NCBI RefSeq assembly: GCF_000709345.1
Contig: NZ_KL448323.1
Coordinates: 394,884-458,883 of the forward strand
Length of the DNA: 64,000 nt
DNA from: Polaromonas glacialis
GTDB taxonomy: Bacteria; Pseudomonadota; Gammaproteobacteria; Burkholderiales; Burkholderiaceae_C
Reading direction: 5' to 3'
Shown here: piece by piece, positions 19,271 to 26,429 of the stretch
Numbering within the stretch: position 1 is the stretch's first letter
Layout of the letters: the number at the start of each line of letters is the position of its first letter
Notes under the pieces: generated by a model
The model's database searches: none
Seen by the model: only the letters and a program-made list of their open reading frames with translations
Told to the model about the DNA's origin: nothing
Made by a program: the position numbers and the translations under genes

Positions 19271-20275
19271 TTTGGCGGCCGCCATGGCCTGCGCGACCCA
19301 GCCGTCGAAGGTTTTCTGATGCGCCTTGATCCAGCCGTCGGTGTGACGCGCCACGTCCTGCTGCTTGTTCTCGCCCGCATTCATGCGCTGGTTCTGGCTG
19401 TTGATGTCGCCAATCGGCAGCGCCATCACTTCAAACAGCTTGGCCGCAGCCGGGTTTTTCTCGGCGAAGGTCTTGTTGGCCATGATGTGCTGGTTGTTCA
19501 GCGTGAAGCCGTAGTTCTTGCCGTTGGGCAGCTTGGTGTCCAGCTTGGCCTGCTCGCCGGGCAGCGATGAGAACGGCACTTCCAGCCAGACCACTTCCTG
19601 GCCCGGGCGCAGCACGCCGCTGACCCAGTTGGGCGTCCAGGTGTAATAAAGAATCGGTTTGCCCTGCTTGAAGCGCGTCAGGGTGTCGGCCATCAGCGCC
19701 GAATAGCTGCCCTGTGCATGCGTCACGCTGTCCCGCAGCTTGAAGGCCGTGAGCTGGTGCTCGATCACGCTTTCGCAGCCCCAGCCGGGGTTGCAGCCGG
19801 TCAGGTCGGCCTTGCCGTCGCCGTTGGTGTCGAACAGTTTGGCCAGCTTGGGGTCATTGAGCTGGTCGATGCGGGTGATCTTGTACTGGTCGGCGGTTTT
19901 CTTGTCGATCAGGTAACCCTGCGCGGCATTGGCCGAGTACGTGCCGTTTCGCGTCAGCTTGGCGTCGCCGCCAGCGTTCTTGTAGAAGTCGGCATGCAGC
20001 GGGTTCCAGTGGTTCGCCAGGAAGGTGGCGTCGCCGTTGGCAATCGCGATATGCGCCGTGGCGGGCTCGACTTCCTTGATCGGCTGCACGTCATAGCCCA
20101 GCTTTTGCAGCGCGCGGCTGACCAGCAGGGTCTGGAAGGTTTCCTCGGCGATGGCGCTTTGCAGCGGCTGCACCTTGACGCCCTTGCCGGGCAGGTCGGC
20201 GGCGTGGGCGGCCAGGCTCAAGGCCAGCAGGCTGCCGGCGATCAGGGTGCGGGTGAAATGTCGTTTGTTCATCAT
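19268..20275 (-). CDS. proX: Glycine betaine/proline ABC transporter, periplasmic binding protein
   Basis: A 335-residue binding protein with a cleavable signal ([20 protein letters not shown], cut after AHA near residue 24). The mature part resembles E. coli ProX, with [33 protein letters not shown] and the Trp-rich [26 protein letters not shown], which supply the aromatic cage for betaine. It captures the osmoprotectant and delivers it to ProW. AAGGA lies 9 nt before the ATG at 20275. Last gene of the V-W-X operon; its stop codon is at the edge of a family A repeat. Confidence 0.94.
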   Translation of the reverse strand: MMNKRHFTRTLIAGSLLALSLAAHAADLPGKGVKVQPLQSAIAEETFQTLLVSRALQKLGYDVQPIKEVEPATAHIAIANGDATFLANHWNPLHADFYKNAGGDAKLTRNGTYSANAAQGYLIDKKTADQYKITRIDQLNDPKLAKLFDTNGDGKADLTGCNPGWGCESVIEHQLTAFKLRDSVTHAQGSYSALMADTLTRFKQGKPILYYTWTPNWVSGVLRPGQEVVWLEVPFSSLPGEQAKLDTKLPNGKNYGFTLNNQHIMANKTFAEKNPAAAKLFEVMALPIGDINSQNQRMNAGENKQQDVARHTDGWIKAHQKTFDGWVAQAMAAAK

Positions 20276-20330
20276 TCGGTGAAGTCCTTTGTGAGGGGGT
20301 GCGAAAAAGCAGTTGACCGGCGGATAGCCG

Positions 20331-21578
20331 TTACTGCGCAAGGGGTGAAAGCATGGGTGCGGATTGCGATGGCGCAGAAGTTTTTGGGGCCGGGGCGCTG
20401 GGCTTGCGTTGCATCAGCCGCCACACCAGGCCGGCCGGGCCGGTTTGCCACCAGTGGCGAACGCCCCGGCTGGGCTGGCCCATCGACTGCGTGATGCGGT
20501 CAAGCGTGATGGCCAGCAGCACGATGCCCAGTCCGCCGACGGTGGCCAGGCCCATGTCGAGCCGGCCAATGCCGCGCAGCACCATCTGGCCCAGGCCTCC
20601 CACCGCGATCATCGAGGCGATGACGACCATCGACAGCGACAGCATCAGCGTCTGGTTGATGCCGGCCATGATCGACGGCATGGCCAGCGGCAGCTGCACC
20701 TTGGTCAGCAGCTGCAGCGGCGAGGCGCCATAGGCTCTAGCCGCCTCGATCAGGTCGGGCCGGACCTGGCGGATGCCCAGGTTGGTCATGCGGATCAGCG
20801 GCGGCAGCGCGAAGATGATGGTCACGATCACGCCGGGCACGTTGCCGATGCCGAACAGCATCACCACCGGCACCAGGTAGACAAAGGCCGGCGTGGTCTG
20901 CATCGCGTCGAGCAGCGGGCGGGTGAAGCGCTGCAGGCGGTCGCTGCTGGCCAGCAAGATGCCAATGGGCAGGCCGACGGCCAGGCAAAACGCCAGGGAG
21001 GTCAGCACCAGCGACAGCGTCACCATGGCTTCGGGCCAGATGCCCAGCATCGCCACCAGCAGCAGCGACACGGCCGCACCTATGGCCACGGCGCGGCCGG
21101 CGAACTGCCAGGCCAGCAGGGCGATGAGGCCGATCATTGCCAATGCGGGCATGCTTAGCAGAACGCCTTCGACGCCGCCCAGGGTGTTGTCGATGGGCAC
21201 GCGCACGGTCTGGAAAAACGGGCGAAAGTTCAGCACCACCCAGTCGAGCGACTGGTTGATCCAGCTTTCGACGGGGAGCGAGCCGTCCCAGAGCTGCTGG
21301 ATCTGGAAGCCGGTCACGGTGTCTGCGGCATCAAGGGCGCTGGCGGGCGCGTCAAGCCAGTCGCTGCCGCTGCTGGCCGCGTCCATCGCGCTCTCCGCGC
21401 CAGCCGGCGGCGCCGAGCCCCAGGCATCGGCGGGCGAATCGGACAACTGGGCGGCTGGCGCGCCGGCCTCTGCCGCCTGCATCGGCATGCCCCAGGCATC
21501 GACCTGGGGAGCGGCTGGCGCCGCCATGTCTTGCGCCGGCGGCGTCAGGGTTTCCTGGGTTTCTTGGATTGGATTCAT
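20331..21578 (-). CDS. proW: Glycine betaine/proline ABC transporter permease
   Basis: A 415-residue inner membrane permease. The first 130 residues are a soluble Ala/Pro-rich extension with two DAWG motifs and SDWLDAPA, then [30 protein letters not shown]. coli ProW has a closely similar extension, including DAWG. About seven TM segments follow from residue 155, with the permease loop [38 protein letters not shown] that contacts ProV. A Pro/Ser-rich tail of about 25 residues ends the protein. It sits 13 nt after proV. Confidence 0.94.
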   Translation of the reverse strand: MNPIQETQETLTPPAQDMAAPAAPQVDAWGMPMQAAEAGAPAAQLSDSPADAWGSAPPAGAESAMDAASSGSDWLDAPASALDAADTVTGFQIQQLWDGSLPVESWINQSLDWVVLNFRPFFQTVRVPIDNTLGGVEGVLLSMPALAMIGLIALLAWQFAGRAVAIGAAVSLLLVAMLGIWPEAMVTLSLVLTSLAFCLAVGLPIGILLASSDRLQRFTRPLLDAMQTTPAFVYLVPVVMLFGIGNVPGVIVTIIFALPPLIRMTNLGIRQVRPDLIEAARAYGASPLQLLTKVQLPLAMPSIMAGINQTLMLSLSMVVIASMIAVGGLGQMVLRGIGRLDMGLATVGGLGIVLLAITLDRITQSMGQPSRGVRHWWQTGPAGLVWRLMQRKPSAPAPKTSAPSQSAPMLSPLAQ

Positions 21579-21591
21579 GAAAGGTCTTTCT

Positions 21592-22812
21592 TCAGGCGGC
21601 ATGCGCCGGGACGGGCGGGGTGTCGCGGTCAAGGAACTTCAGTAAGGTGGTCTTGCTGATGACGCCCTGCAGGCGCCCGTCATCGGCGACGACTGGCACG
21701 GAGTAAGGGGTTTTGGCAATCTGGCCGAACAGGCCGCTGACCGGCTCGCTGGCTGCAATCGGCTGCACATCGGGCAGGTACGCCGGCGCCAGGCCCAGCG
21801 GGCCGACATGGCCGTCGAGCACCGAGCGCAGCGATTCGGCCGACACCACGCCGAGGTAGCGCTGCGAGGGGCTGACCACATAGGCATAGTCGCGGTCCTG
21901 GTCTTCGAGCAGCTTCAGGGCGGCGCGCGAGCCCTTGCCGGGCTGCTCCGACACCACGACCAGGCTCTTGCGGGCAATGTCGCCGGCCTTGAAGACGGCC
22001 GAGGCATCGACGCCGCGCACGAAGCTGCGCACATAGTCGTCGGCCGGGTTGCGCAGGATTTCCTCGGGCGTGCCGACCTGCACCACCTGGCCGTCCTTCA
22101 TGATGGCGATGCGGTCGCCGATGCGCATGGCCTCGTCCAGGTCGTGCGAGATGAAGACGATGGTGCGGCGCTTGACCTTCTGCAGGCGCAGCAGCTCGGA
22201 CTGCATCTCGGTGCGGATGATCGGGTCGAGCGCGGAAAACGCCTCGTCCATCAGCAGGATCGACGGGTCGGAGGCGAGGGCGCGGGCCAGTCCCACGCGC
22301 TGCTGCATGCCGCCCGAGAGTTCGTCGGGGTAGCTCTCGCCCCAGCCGTTCAGGCCGACCTGCTCCAGCGCCTGTCCGGCCAGTTCGCGCCGCTCGTCGC
22401 GGCCCACGCCGGCCAGTTCCAGGCCGAGTGCGGTGTTGTCGAGCACGGTCATGTGCGGCATCAGCGCGAACGACTGGAACACCATGCTGATGTCCTTGCG
22501 CCGCAGCGCGCGCAAGGCCTTGTCGGACAGCGCGTTGATGTCGGTGCCGTCCACCAGGATGCGGCCGGCGGTCGGCTCGATCAGCAGGTTGAGCATGCGC
22601 ACCAGCGTCGATTTGCCCGAGCCCGACAGGCCCATGACGACGAAGATTTCGCCGGCCTCGATGGTCAGGCTGGCGTTGAACACGCCGATGGAGCAGCCGG
22701 TGCGGGCCAGGATGTCCTGCTTGGGGACGCCTTGGCGGACCAGTTCAAGCGCGGCTTGCGGCTCGTCGCCGAACACCTTGAATACCTGGTCGATGATGAT
22801 TTGTTTGGCCAT
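21592..22812 (-). CDS. proV: Glycine betaine/proline ABC transporter ATPase
   Basis: A 406-residue ATPase that drives betaine uptake. Walker A GLSGSGKST is at residues 61-69, the signature LSGGMQQRVGLARALASDP and Walker B ILLMDEAFSALDP follow, and two CBS domains fill about residues 280-400 (SLVVVSEQPG..., TPYSVPVVADDGRLQGVISKTTLLKFL). CBS domains in this family sense ionic strength. The ATG at 22812 is preceded by GGAGAG. First gene of a minus-strand operon proV-proW-proX, the same order as in enteric bacteria. Confidence 0.95.
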   Translation of the reverse strand: MAKQIIIDQVFKVFGDEPQAALELVRQGVPKQDILARTGCSIGVFNASLTIEAGEIFVVMGLSGSGKSTLVRMLNLLIEPTAGRILVDGTDINALSDKALRALRRKDISMVFQSFALMPHMTVLDNTALGLELAGVGRDERRELAGQALEQVGLNGWGESYPDELSGGMQQRVGLARALASDPSILLMDEAFSALDPIIRTEMQSELLRLQKVKRRTIVFISHDLDEAMRIGDRIAIMKDGQVVQVGTPEEILRNPADDYVRSFVRGVDASAVFKAGDIARKSLVVVSEQPGKGSRAALKLLEDQDRDYAYVVSPSQRYLGVVSAESLRSVLDGHVGPLGLAPAYLPDVQPIAASEPVSGLFGQIAKTPYSVPVVADDGRLQGVISKTTLLKFLDRDTPPVPAHAA

Positions 22813-23251
22813 GCGGCGGGTTCTCTCCGGGTTGAAAGATAAAAAGCCTTGCGCCATGCGGCAGCCGGGCAGGGGGATTCAAAAAAAATCCTGATGCGGC
22901 TGCCGGGCCGGGTGCAAGGGCACGCCGGCACAGCACGGAAAAAGGGCGGACAGACGGGATATCTGCTACGGCAACCCGACTTGGCGGCAAGGCCATTCGG
23001 GTGCCGTGGAGCGCTTCAACAAAAGAGGTCTGGGCAGAGGACTCTTGAATTGCGCAGGCGACATGCGGTGCATGGCGCCGGGAAATCAGGGCTGGCGCGG
23101 CGGCCGGCCTGAAGTTTTACCTCGGGTGAGAGGTGATTAGCTATGTTTCAGGTTGTAAATCGAGGTCGGATTATACCCATTAGCCTATTTTCTGCATCCG
23201 AATAAGGTTTTTGGCTTGAGAAGAGCGGCCTCAAGGACGCTGCTGCGCAAG
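22813..23251. other. Long proV upstream region
   Basis: About 440 bp with no supported gene. On the minus strand a TATAAT sits at 23175-23170 without a good -35, which would leave a leader of roughly 350 nt. Near the start codon, CGGCAGCCG (22859-22867) and CGGCTGCCG (22897-22905) are perfect complements and also part of 15-bp near-direct repeats. An A/T run lies in the loop. A short ACCTC/GAGGT hairpin lies further up. Confidence 0.45.
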
Positions 23252-23599
23252 TCAGGAGGGCCGGCGCTCGGGCACAACGTCCTCGGGAGGCGCCACCTTC
23301 ACCGGCACCAGGAGGTGCAGCGCGGCCTGCGCCATCATGTTGGCCGACACCGGCGCGGTGACGAACACAAACAGCGTGATCAGCAACTCGGCAAAGCCGG
23401 CCCGGCCCTGGGTGGCGGCCAGCAGCATGCTGGCCAGCAGAAAGCTGCCAATGCCCAGCGTGGACGCCTTGGTCGGCGCATGCAGGCGCATGAAAAAATC
23501 GGGCAGGCGAACCAGGCCGATGGCCCCCACCAGCAGGAAAAAAGCGCCTACCAGCAGCAAGGCGGCCGCCAGCGCTTCGACAACAGGATGAAGTTCCAT
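23252..23599 (-). CDS. mnhG: Na+/H+ antiporter subunit G
   Basis: A 115-residue membrane protein with three hydrophobic segments and the family pattern GAIGLVRLPDFFMRLHAPTKASTLGIG. It is the small MnhG/MrpG/PhaG subunit of the multisubunit cation/proton antiporter in the inner membrane. AGAGGG lies 7 nt before the ATG at 23599, against 1 nt for the in-frame ATG at 23605, so I use 23599. Last gene of the operon, starting 16 nt after mnhF. Confidence 0.9.
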   Translation of the reverse strand: MELHPVVEALAAALLLVGAFFLLVGAIGLVRLPDFFMRLHAPTKASTLGIGSFLLASMLLAATQGRAGFAELLITLFVFVTAPVSANMMAQAALHLLVPVKVAPPEDVVPERRPS

Positions 23600-23615
23600 G
23601 CTCATGCCCTCTGTT

Positions 23616-23897
23616 TCATTCGATGACATCGCCGCGCGTCAGGTAGCGCGCCAGCGCCACGGTGGACGCAAACCCGAGCATCGCCATGATCAGCGCAGCT
23701 TCGAACAGCACCGGCTTTTGCTGGCGGATGCCCAGCAGCACCACCAATGCGACCGCATTGATGTAGAGCGTGTCGATGGCCAGCACGCGGTCCATGATGC
23801 CGGGGCCGCGCACCAGGCGCCAGGCGCACAGCGCGAGCGCCAGCGCCACCATGCCAAAGGCGATGTCCAGTGCCAGCGGCAGAAGATTGAGTTTCAT
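23616..23897 (-). CDS. mnhF: Na+/H+ antiporter subunit F
   Basis: A 93-residue protein with three TM segments and the MnhF/MrpF pattern RLVRGPGIMDRVLAIDTLYINAVALVVLLGI. A small subunit needed for assembly of the Mrp complex. It starts with ATGA overlapping the mnhE stop, a sign of translational coupling. Confidence 0.92.
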   Translation of the reverse strand: MKLNLLPLALDIAFGMVALALALCAWRLVRGPGIMDRVLAIDTLYINAVALVVLLGIRQQKPVLFEAALIMAMLGFASTVALARYLTRGDVIE

Positions 23898-24430
23898 GGG
23901 GCTTCTCCTGGGTTGGCAGCTTGCCCTGCTTCGGGCGGGGTGAATTCAAAGATGGCGAGCAGGGGGAGTTCGTAGCGCGCCTTGATGTCGGCCGCCATCT
24001 GCGCCGGGTCGCTGCAGTCCAGCGCATGGACCAGGATGTAGCGGCCCGGCTCGTCAACGGTGCATGACACGGTGCCAGGCGTGGTGGTGATGATGTTGGC
24101 GAGCAGGGAAATGGCGGTCGGGTGCGTGAGTTCCAGCGGCACCTTGAACCAGGCTGGGTGCGGCCGCGACATCGGACCCAGCACCAGCCGCGCCACGGTG
24201 ATGTTCGACGTCACGATGTCCCACAACACGACCCCCAGCAGCCGCACCGAGGGAAGCAACCGGACCGGTTGCGCGGCGGGCAGAAAGCCCTTGAGCAGGC
24301 GCGGCACGACCAGGCCGATCAGCGCGGCCGAGATCAGGTGGAAGGGCGCCAGCGTGTGCTGCAGCAGCAGCCAGCTGAGCGCCAGCAGCACCGTCAGCCA
24401 GGGGTGGGGAAGCCAGCGCGGGTTTTTCAT
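23894..24430 (-). CDS. mnhE: Na+/H+ antiporter subunit E
   Basis: A 178-residue protein with two or three N-terminal TM segments (WLTVLLALSWLLLQHTLAPFHLISAALIGLVVP) and a soluble C-terminal part with PLELTHPTAISLLANIITTTPGTVSCTVD and ILVHALD, the MnhE/MrpE signature. Likely a structural subunit of the complex. Overlaps mnhD by 4 nt. Confidence 0.93.
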   Translation of the reverse strand: MKNPRWLPHPWLTVLLALSWLLLQHTLAPFHLISAALIGLVVPRLLKGFLPAAQPVRLLPSVRLLGVVLWDIVTSNITVARLVLGPMSRPHPAWFKVPLELTHPTAISLLANIITTTPGTVSCTVDEPGRYILVHALDCSDPAQMAADIKARYELPLLAIFEFTPPEAGQAANPGEAP

Positions 24431-26067
24431 GGAGTTCCCTTCGGCTTTGGCAGGATCACTTCGCCTTCTCCGCCCCGGTAGGGCCGGGTGGTGTCCGCCG
24501 CCGCGCCGCCGACTTTGCCCAGCACCGCCTGCGCGTAGGCGTCGCGGTCGACCAGTTGCACCGCGGCGGCATCGGTGTAGCGCTTGAGCGGAGACGCCGC
24601 CACGGCCAGCGCCAGGCTCAGGCCCAGCAGCCCCAGCGTGGCCCGGGTCAGGCGCACGCTGGAACCGGCGCGGATCGAATGCCGGCCCTCGGGCAGCACG
24701 TTCCAGAAAAGGATGGAGCCGGCGCGCGCCAGCCCGACCAGCGTCATGACGCTGGTCACCAGCACCACGCTCCAGACCCAGGCATGCGCAGGCGTCAGCG
24801 CCGAGCTTTCAAGGATCATCAGCTTGCCCAGGAAGCCGGGCAGCGGCGGCAGGCCGGCCACAGAGGCCGCGCCCAGCAGCGTCATGATGCCGAGCAGTAC
24901 CGGCTGCGCGACAGGCGCTGCGGGCTGCAGGCGGTCGCCGGACTCGCCGCGCTGGGTGGCCACCAGCTCGACCAGCAGGAACAGCGCCGCCGCCACCAGC
25001 GTGCTGTGCATCATGTAGTAAAGCGCTGCCGACAGGGCGGCCGGCGTGTACAAACCAACGCCCGCCAGGACGGTGCCAACCGACGCCACGGTCAGGTAAG
25101 ACACCAGCCGCGCCAGGCTGTGCGCGGCCAGCGCGCCCAGCACCCCGAGGCCGATGGTGAGCAGCGCCACCGGCAGCAGCCAGGGCTCGGCCGCCAGCGC
25201 CGCATGGCCCGCGCCTTCGCCCAGAATCACGCCATGCACCCGGATGATGCTGTACACACCGACCTTGGTCATGATGGCAAACATGGCCGCGACCGGCGCG
25301 CTGGCTGCCGCATAGGTTTTGGGCAGCCACAGGTAAAGCGGCACAATGGCCGCCTTCAGGCCGAACACCACCAGCAGCACCATGGCGCCGGCCTTGAACA
25401 GCGAGGCCTGTTCGGGGTCAAGCCGCCCCACGCGCAAGGCCAGGTCGGCCATGTTGAGCGTTCCAGCCACGCCGTAAATAATCGCCAGGCCCACCAGGAA
25501 CAGCGCCGAGGCGACCAGGTTCAGCACGACATAGTGAACGCCGGCCTTGAAACGCTCCTGCCCCTGGCCATGCACCAGCAGCACATAGGAGGCGATCAGC
25601 AGCACCTCGAAAAACACGAACAGGTTGAACAGGTCTCCCGTCACGAAGGCGCCCGACAGGCCCATCAGCAGAAAGTGGAACATGGTGTGGAAATGCCGTC
25701 CGCGCGAGTCCCAGCCGCCGGCGGCATACCAGAGCACCGGCACCGCGATGGTCCAGGTCAGCGCCAGCATCATCGCGCTCAGCCGGTCAACGACCAGCAC
25801 GATGCCAAAGGGCGCGGGCCAGCCGCCCAGGGGATACACGTTCAGCCCACCCAGTGCGGCTTCGCTCATCAGCCGCCAGGCCAGCACGGCGCCCAGCACC
25901 ACCGAGGCAAAACTGAGCAGCCGCCGGCGTTGCAGCAGCCGCCCGCCGTGGTTGGCTTCGCCGCCCTCGTCGCCCATCAGCAGCAGGGCCACGGCGGTGA
26001 ACATCGGCAGCAGCACCGGCAGCACCGGCAGGTGCGTTTCAAAAAAGAGGCTCAGCAGTTCCCTCAT
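24427..26067 (-). CDS. mnhD: Na+/H+ antiporter subunit D (ND2/ND4/ND5-like)
   Basis: A 546-residue protein of about 14 TM segments, homologous to the proton-pumping subunits of complex I. Motifs include GAFVTGDLFNLFVFFEVLLIASYVLLVHG (with the conserved Glu) and LKAAIVPLYLWLPKTYAAASAPVAAMFAIMTKVGVYSIIR (with the conserved Lys residues). Together with subunit A it forms the ion-translocating core. The chain is longer than many MrpD proteins (about 490-500), with the extra residues in the loops and the C-terminal tail. Overlaps mnhC by 4 nt. Confidence 0.95.
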   Translation of the reverse strand: MRELLSLFFETHLPVLPVLLPMFTAVALLLMGDEGGEANHGGRLLQRRRLLSFASVVLGAVLAWRLMSEAALGGLNVYPLGGWPAPFGIVLVVDRLSAMMLALTWTIAVPVLWYAAGGWDSRGRHFHTMFHFLLMGLSGAFVTGDLFNLFVFFEVLLIASYVLLVHGQGQERFKAGVHYVVLNLVASALFLVGLAIIYGVAGTLNMADLALRVGRLDPEQASLFKAGAMVLLVVFGLKAAIVPLYLWLPKTYAAASAPVAAMFAIMTKVGVYSIIRVHGVILGEGAGHAALAAEPWLLPVALLTIGLGVLGALAAHSLARLVSYLTVASVGTVLAGVGLYTPAALSAALYYMMHSTLVAAALFLLVELVATQRGESGDRLQPAAPVAQPVLLGIMTLLGAASVAGLPPLPGFLGKLMILESSALTPAHAWVWSVVLVTSVMTLVGLARAGSILFWNVLPEGRHSIRAGSSVRLTRATLGLLGLSLALAVAASPLKRYTDAAAVQLVDRDAYAQAVLGKVGGAAADTTRPYRGGEGEVILPKPKGTP

Positions 26068-26429
26068 GCGGCATCGTCCCGGGCATGGCCCGTGCGGTGG
26101 CTGGGCTCGTGGCCGTCCACATGGTCGCTGTCGGTTTCATGGCGGCTGCGCAGCGCCAGTTCGACCACGAAGCCGGTGGTGGCAAAGCCGATCACGATGG
26201 CGGTCAGCACCAGCGCCTGCGGCAGCGGGTCGGCAACGCGCCCGGCGCTTGAGAGAATCGGGGCCGCATCCTGCCAGAGTCGGCCCATGGCGAAGAGGAA
26301 CACGTTCACCGCATAACCGAGCAGGGTCATGCCCAGCACGACGGGCCAGGTGCGCCCGCGCAAGATCAGGTAGATGCCGGCGGCGGTCACCGCGCCAATG
26401 CCGCTGGCCACCAGGAATTCGAGGCTCAT
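26064..26429 (-). CDS. mnhC: Na+/H+ antiporter subunit C (NuoK-like)
   Basis: A 121-residue protein with three TM segments, similar to NuoK of complex I: GIYLILRGRTWPVVLGMTLLGYAVNVFLFAMG and DPLPQALVLTAIVIGFATTGFVVEL. The His/Asp-rich C-terminal tail after residue 95 is soluble. ATGA overlaps with both neighbours. Confidence 0.95.
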   Translation of the reverse strand: MSLEFLVASGIGAVTAAGIYLILRGRTWPVVLGMTLLGYAVNVFLFAMGRLWQDAAPILSSAGRVADPLPQALVLTAIVIGFATTGFVVELALRSRHETDSDHVDGHEPSHRTGHARDDAA

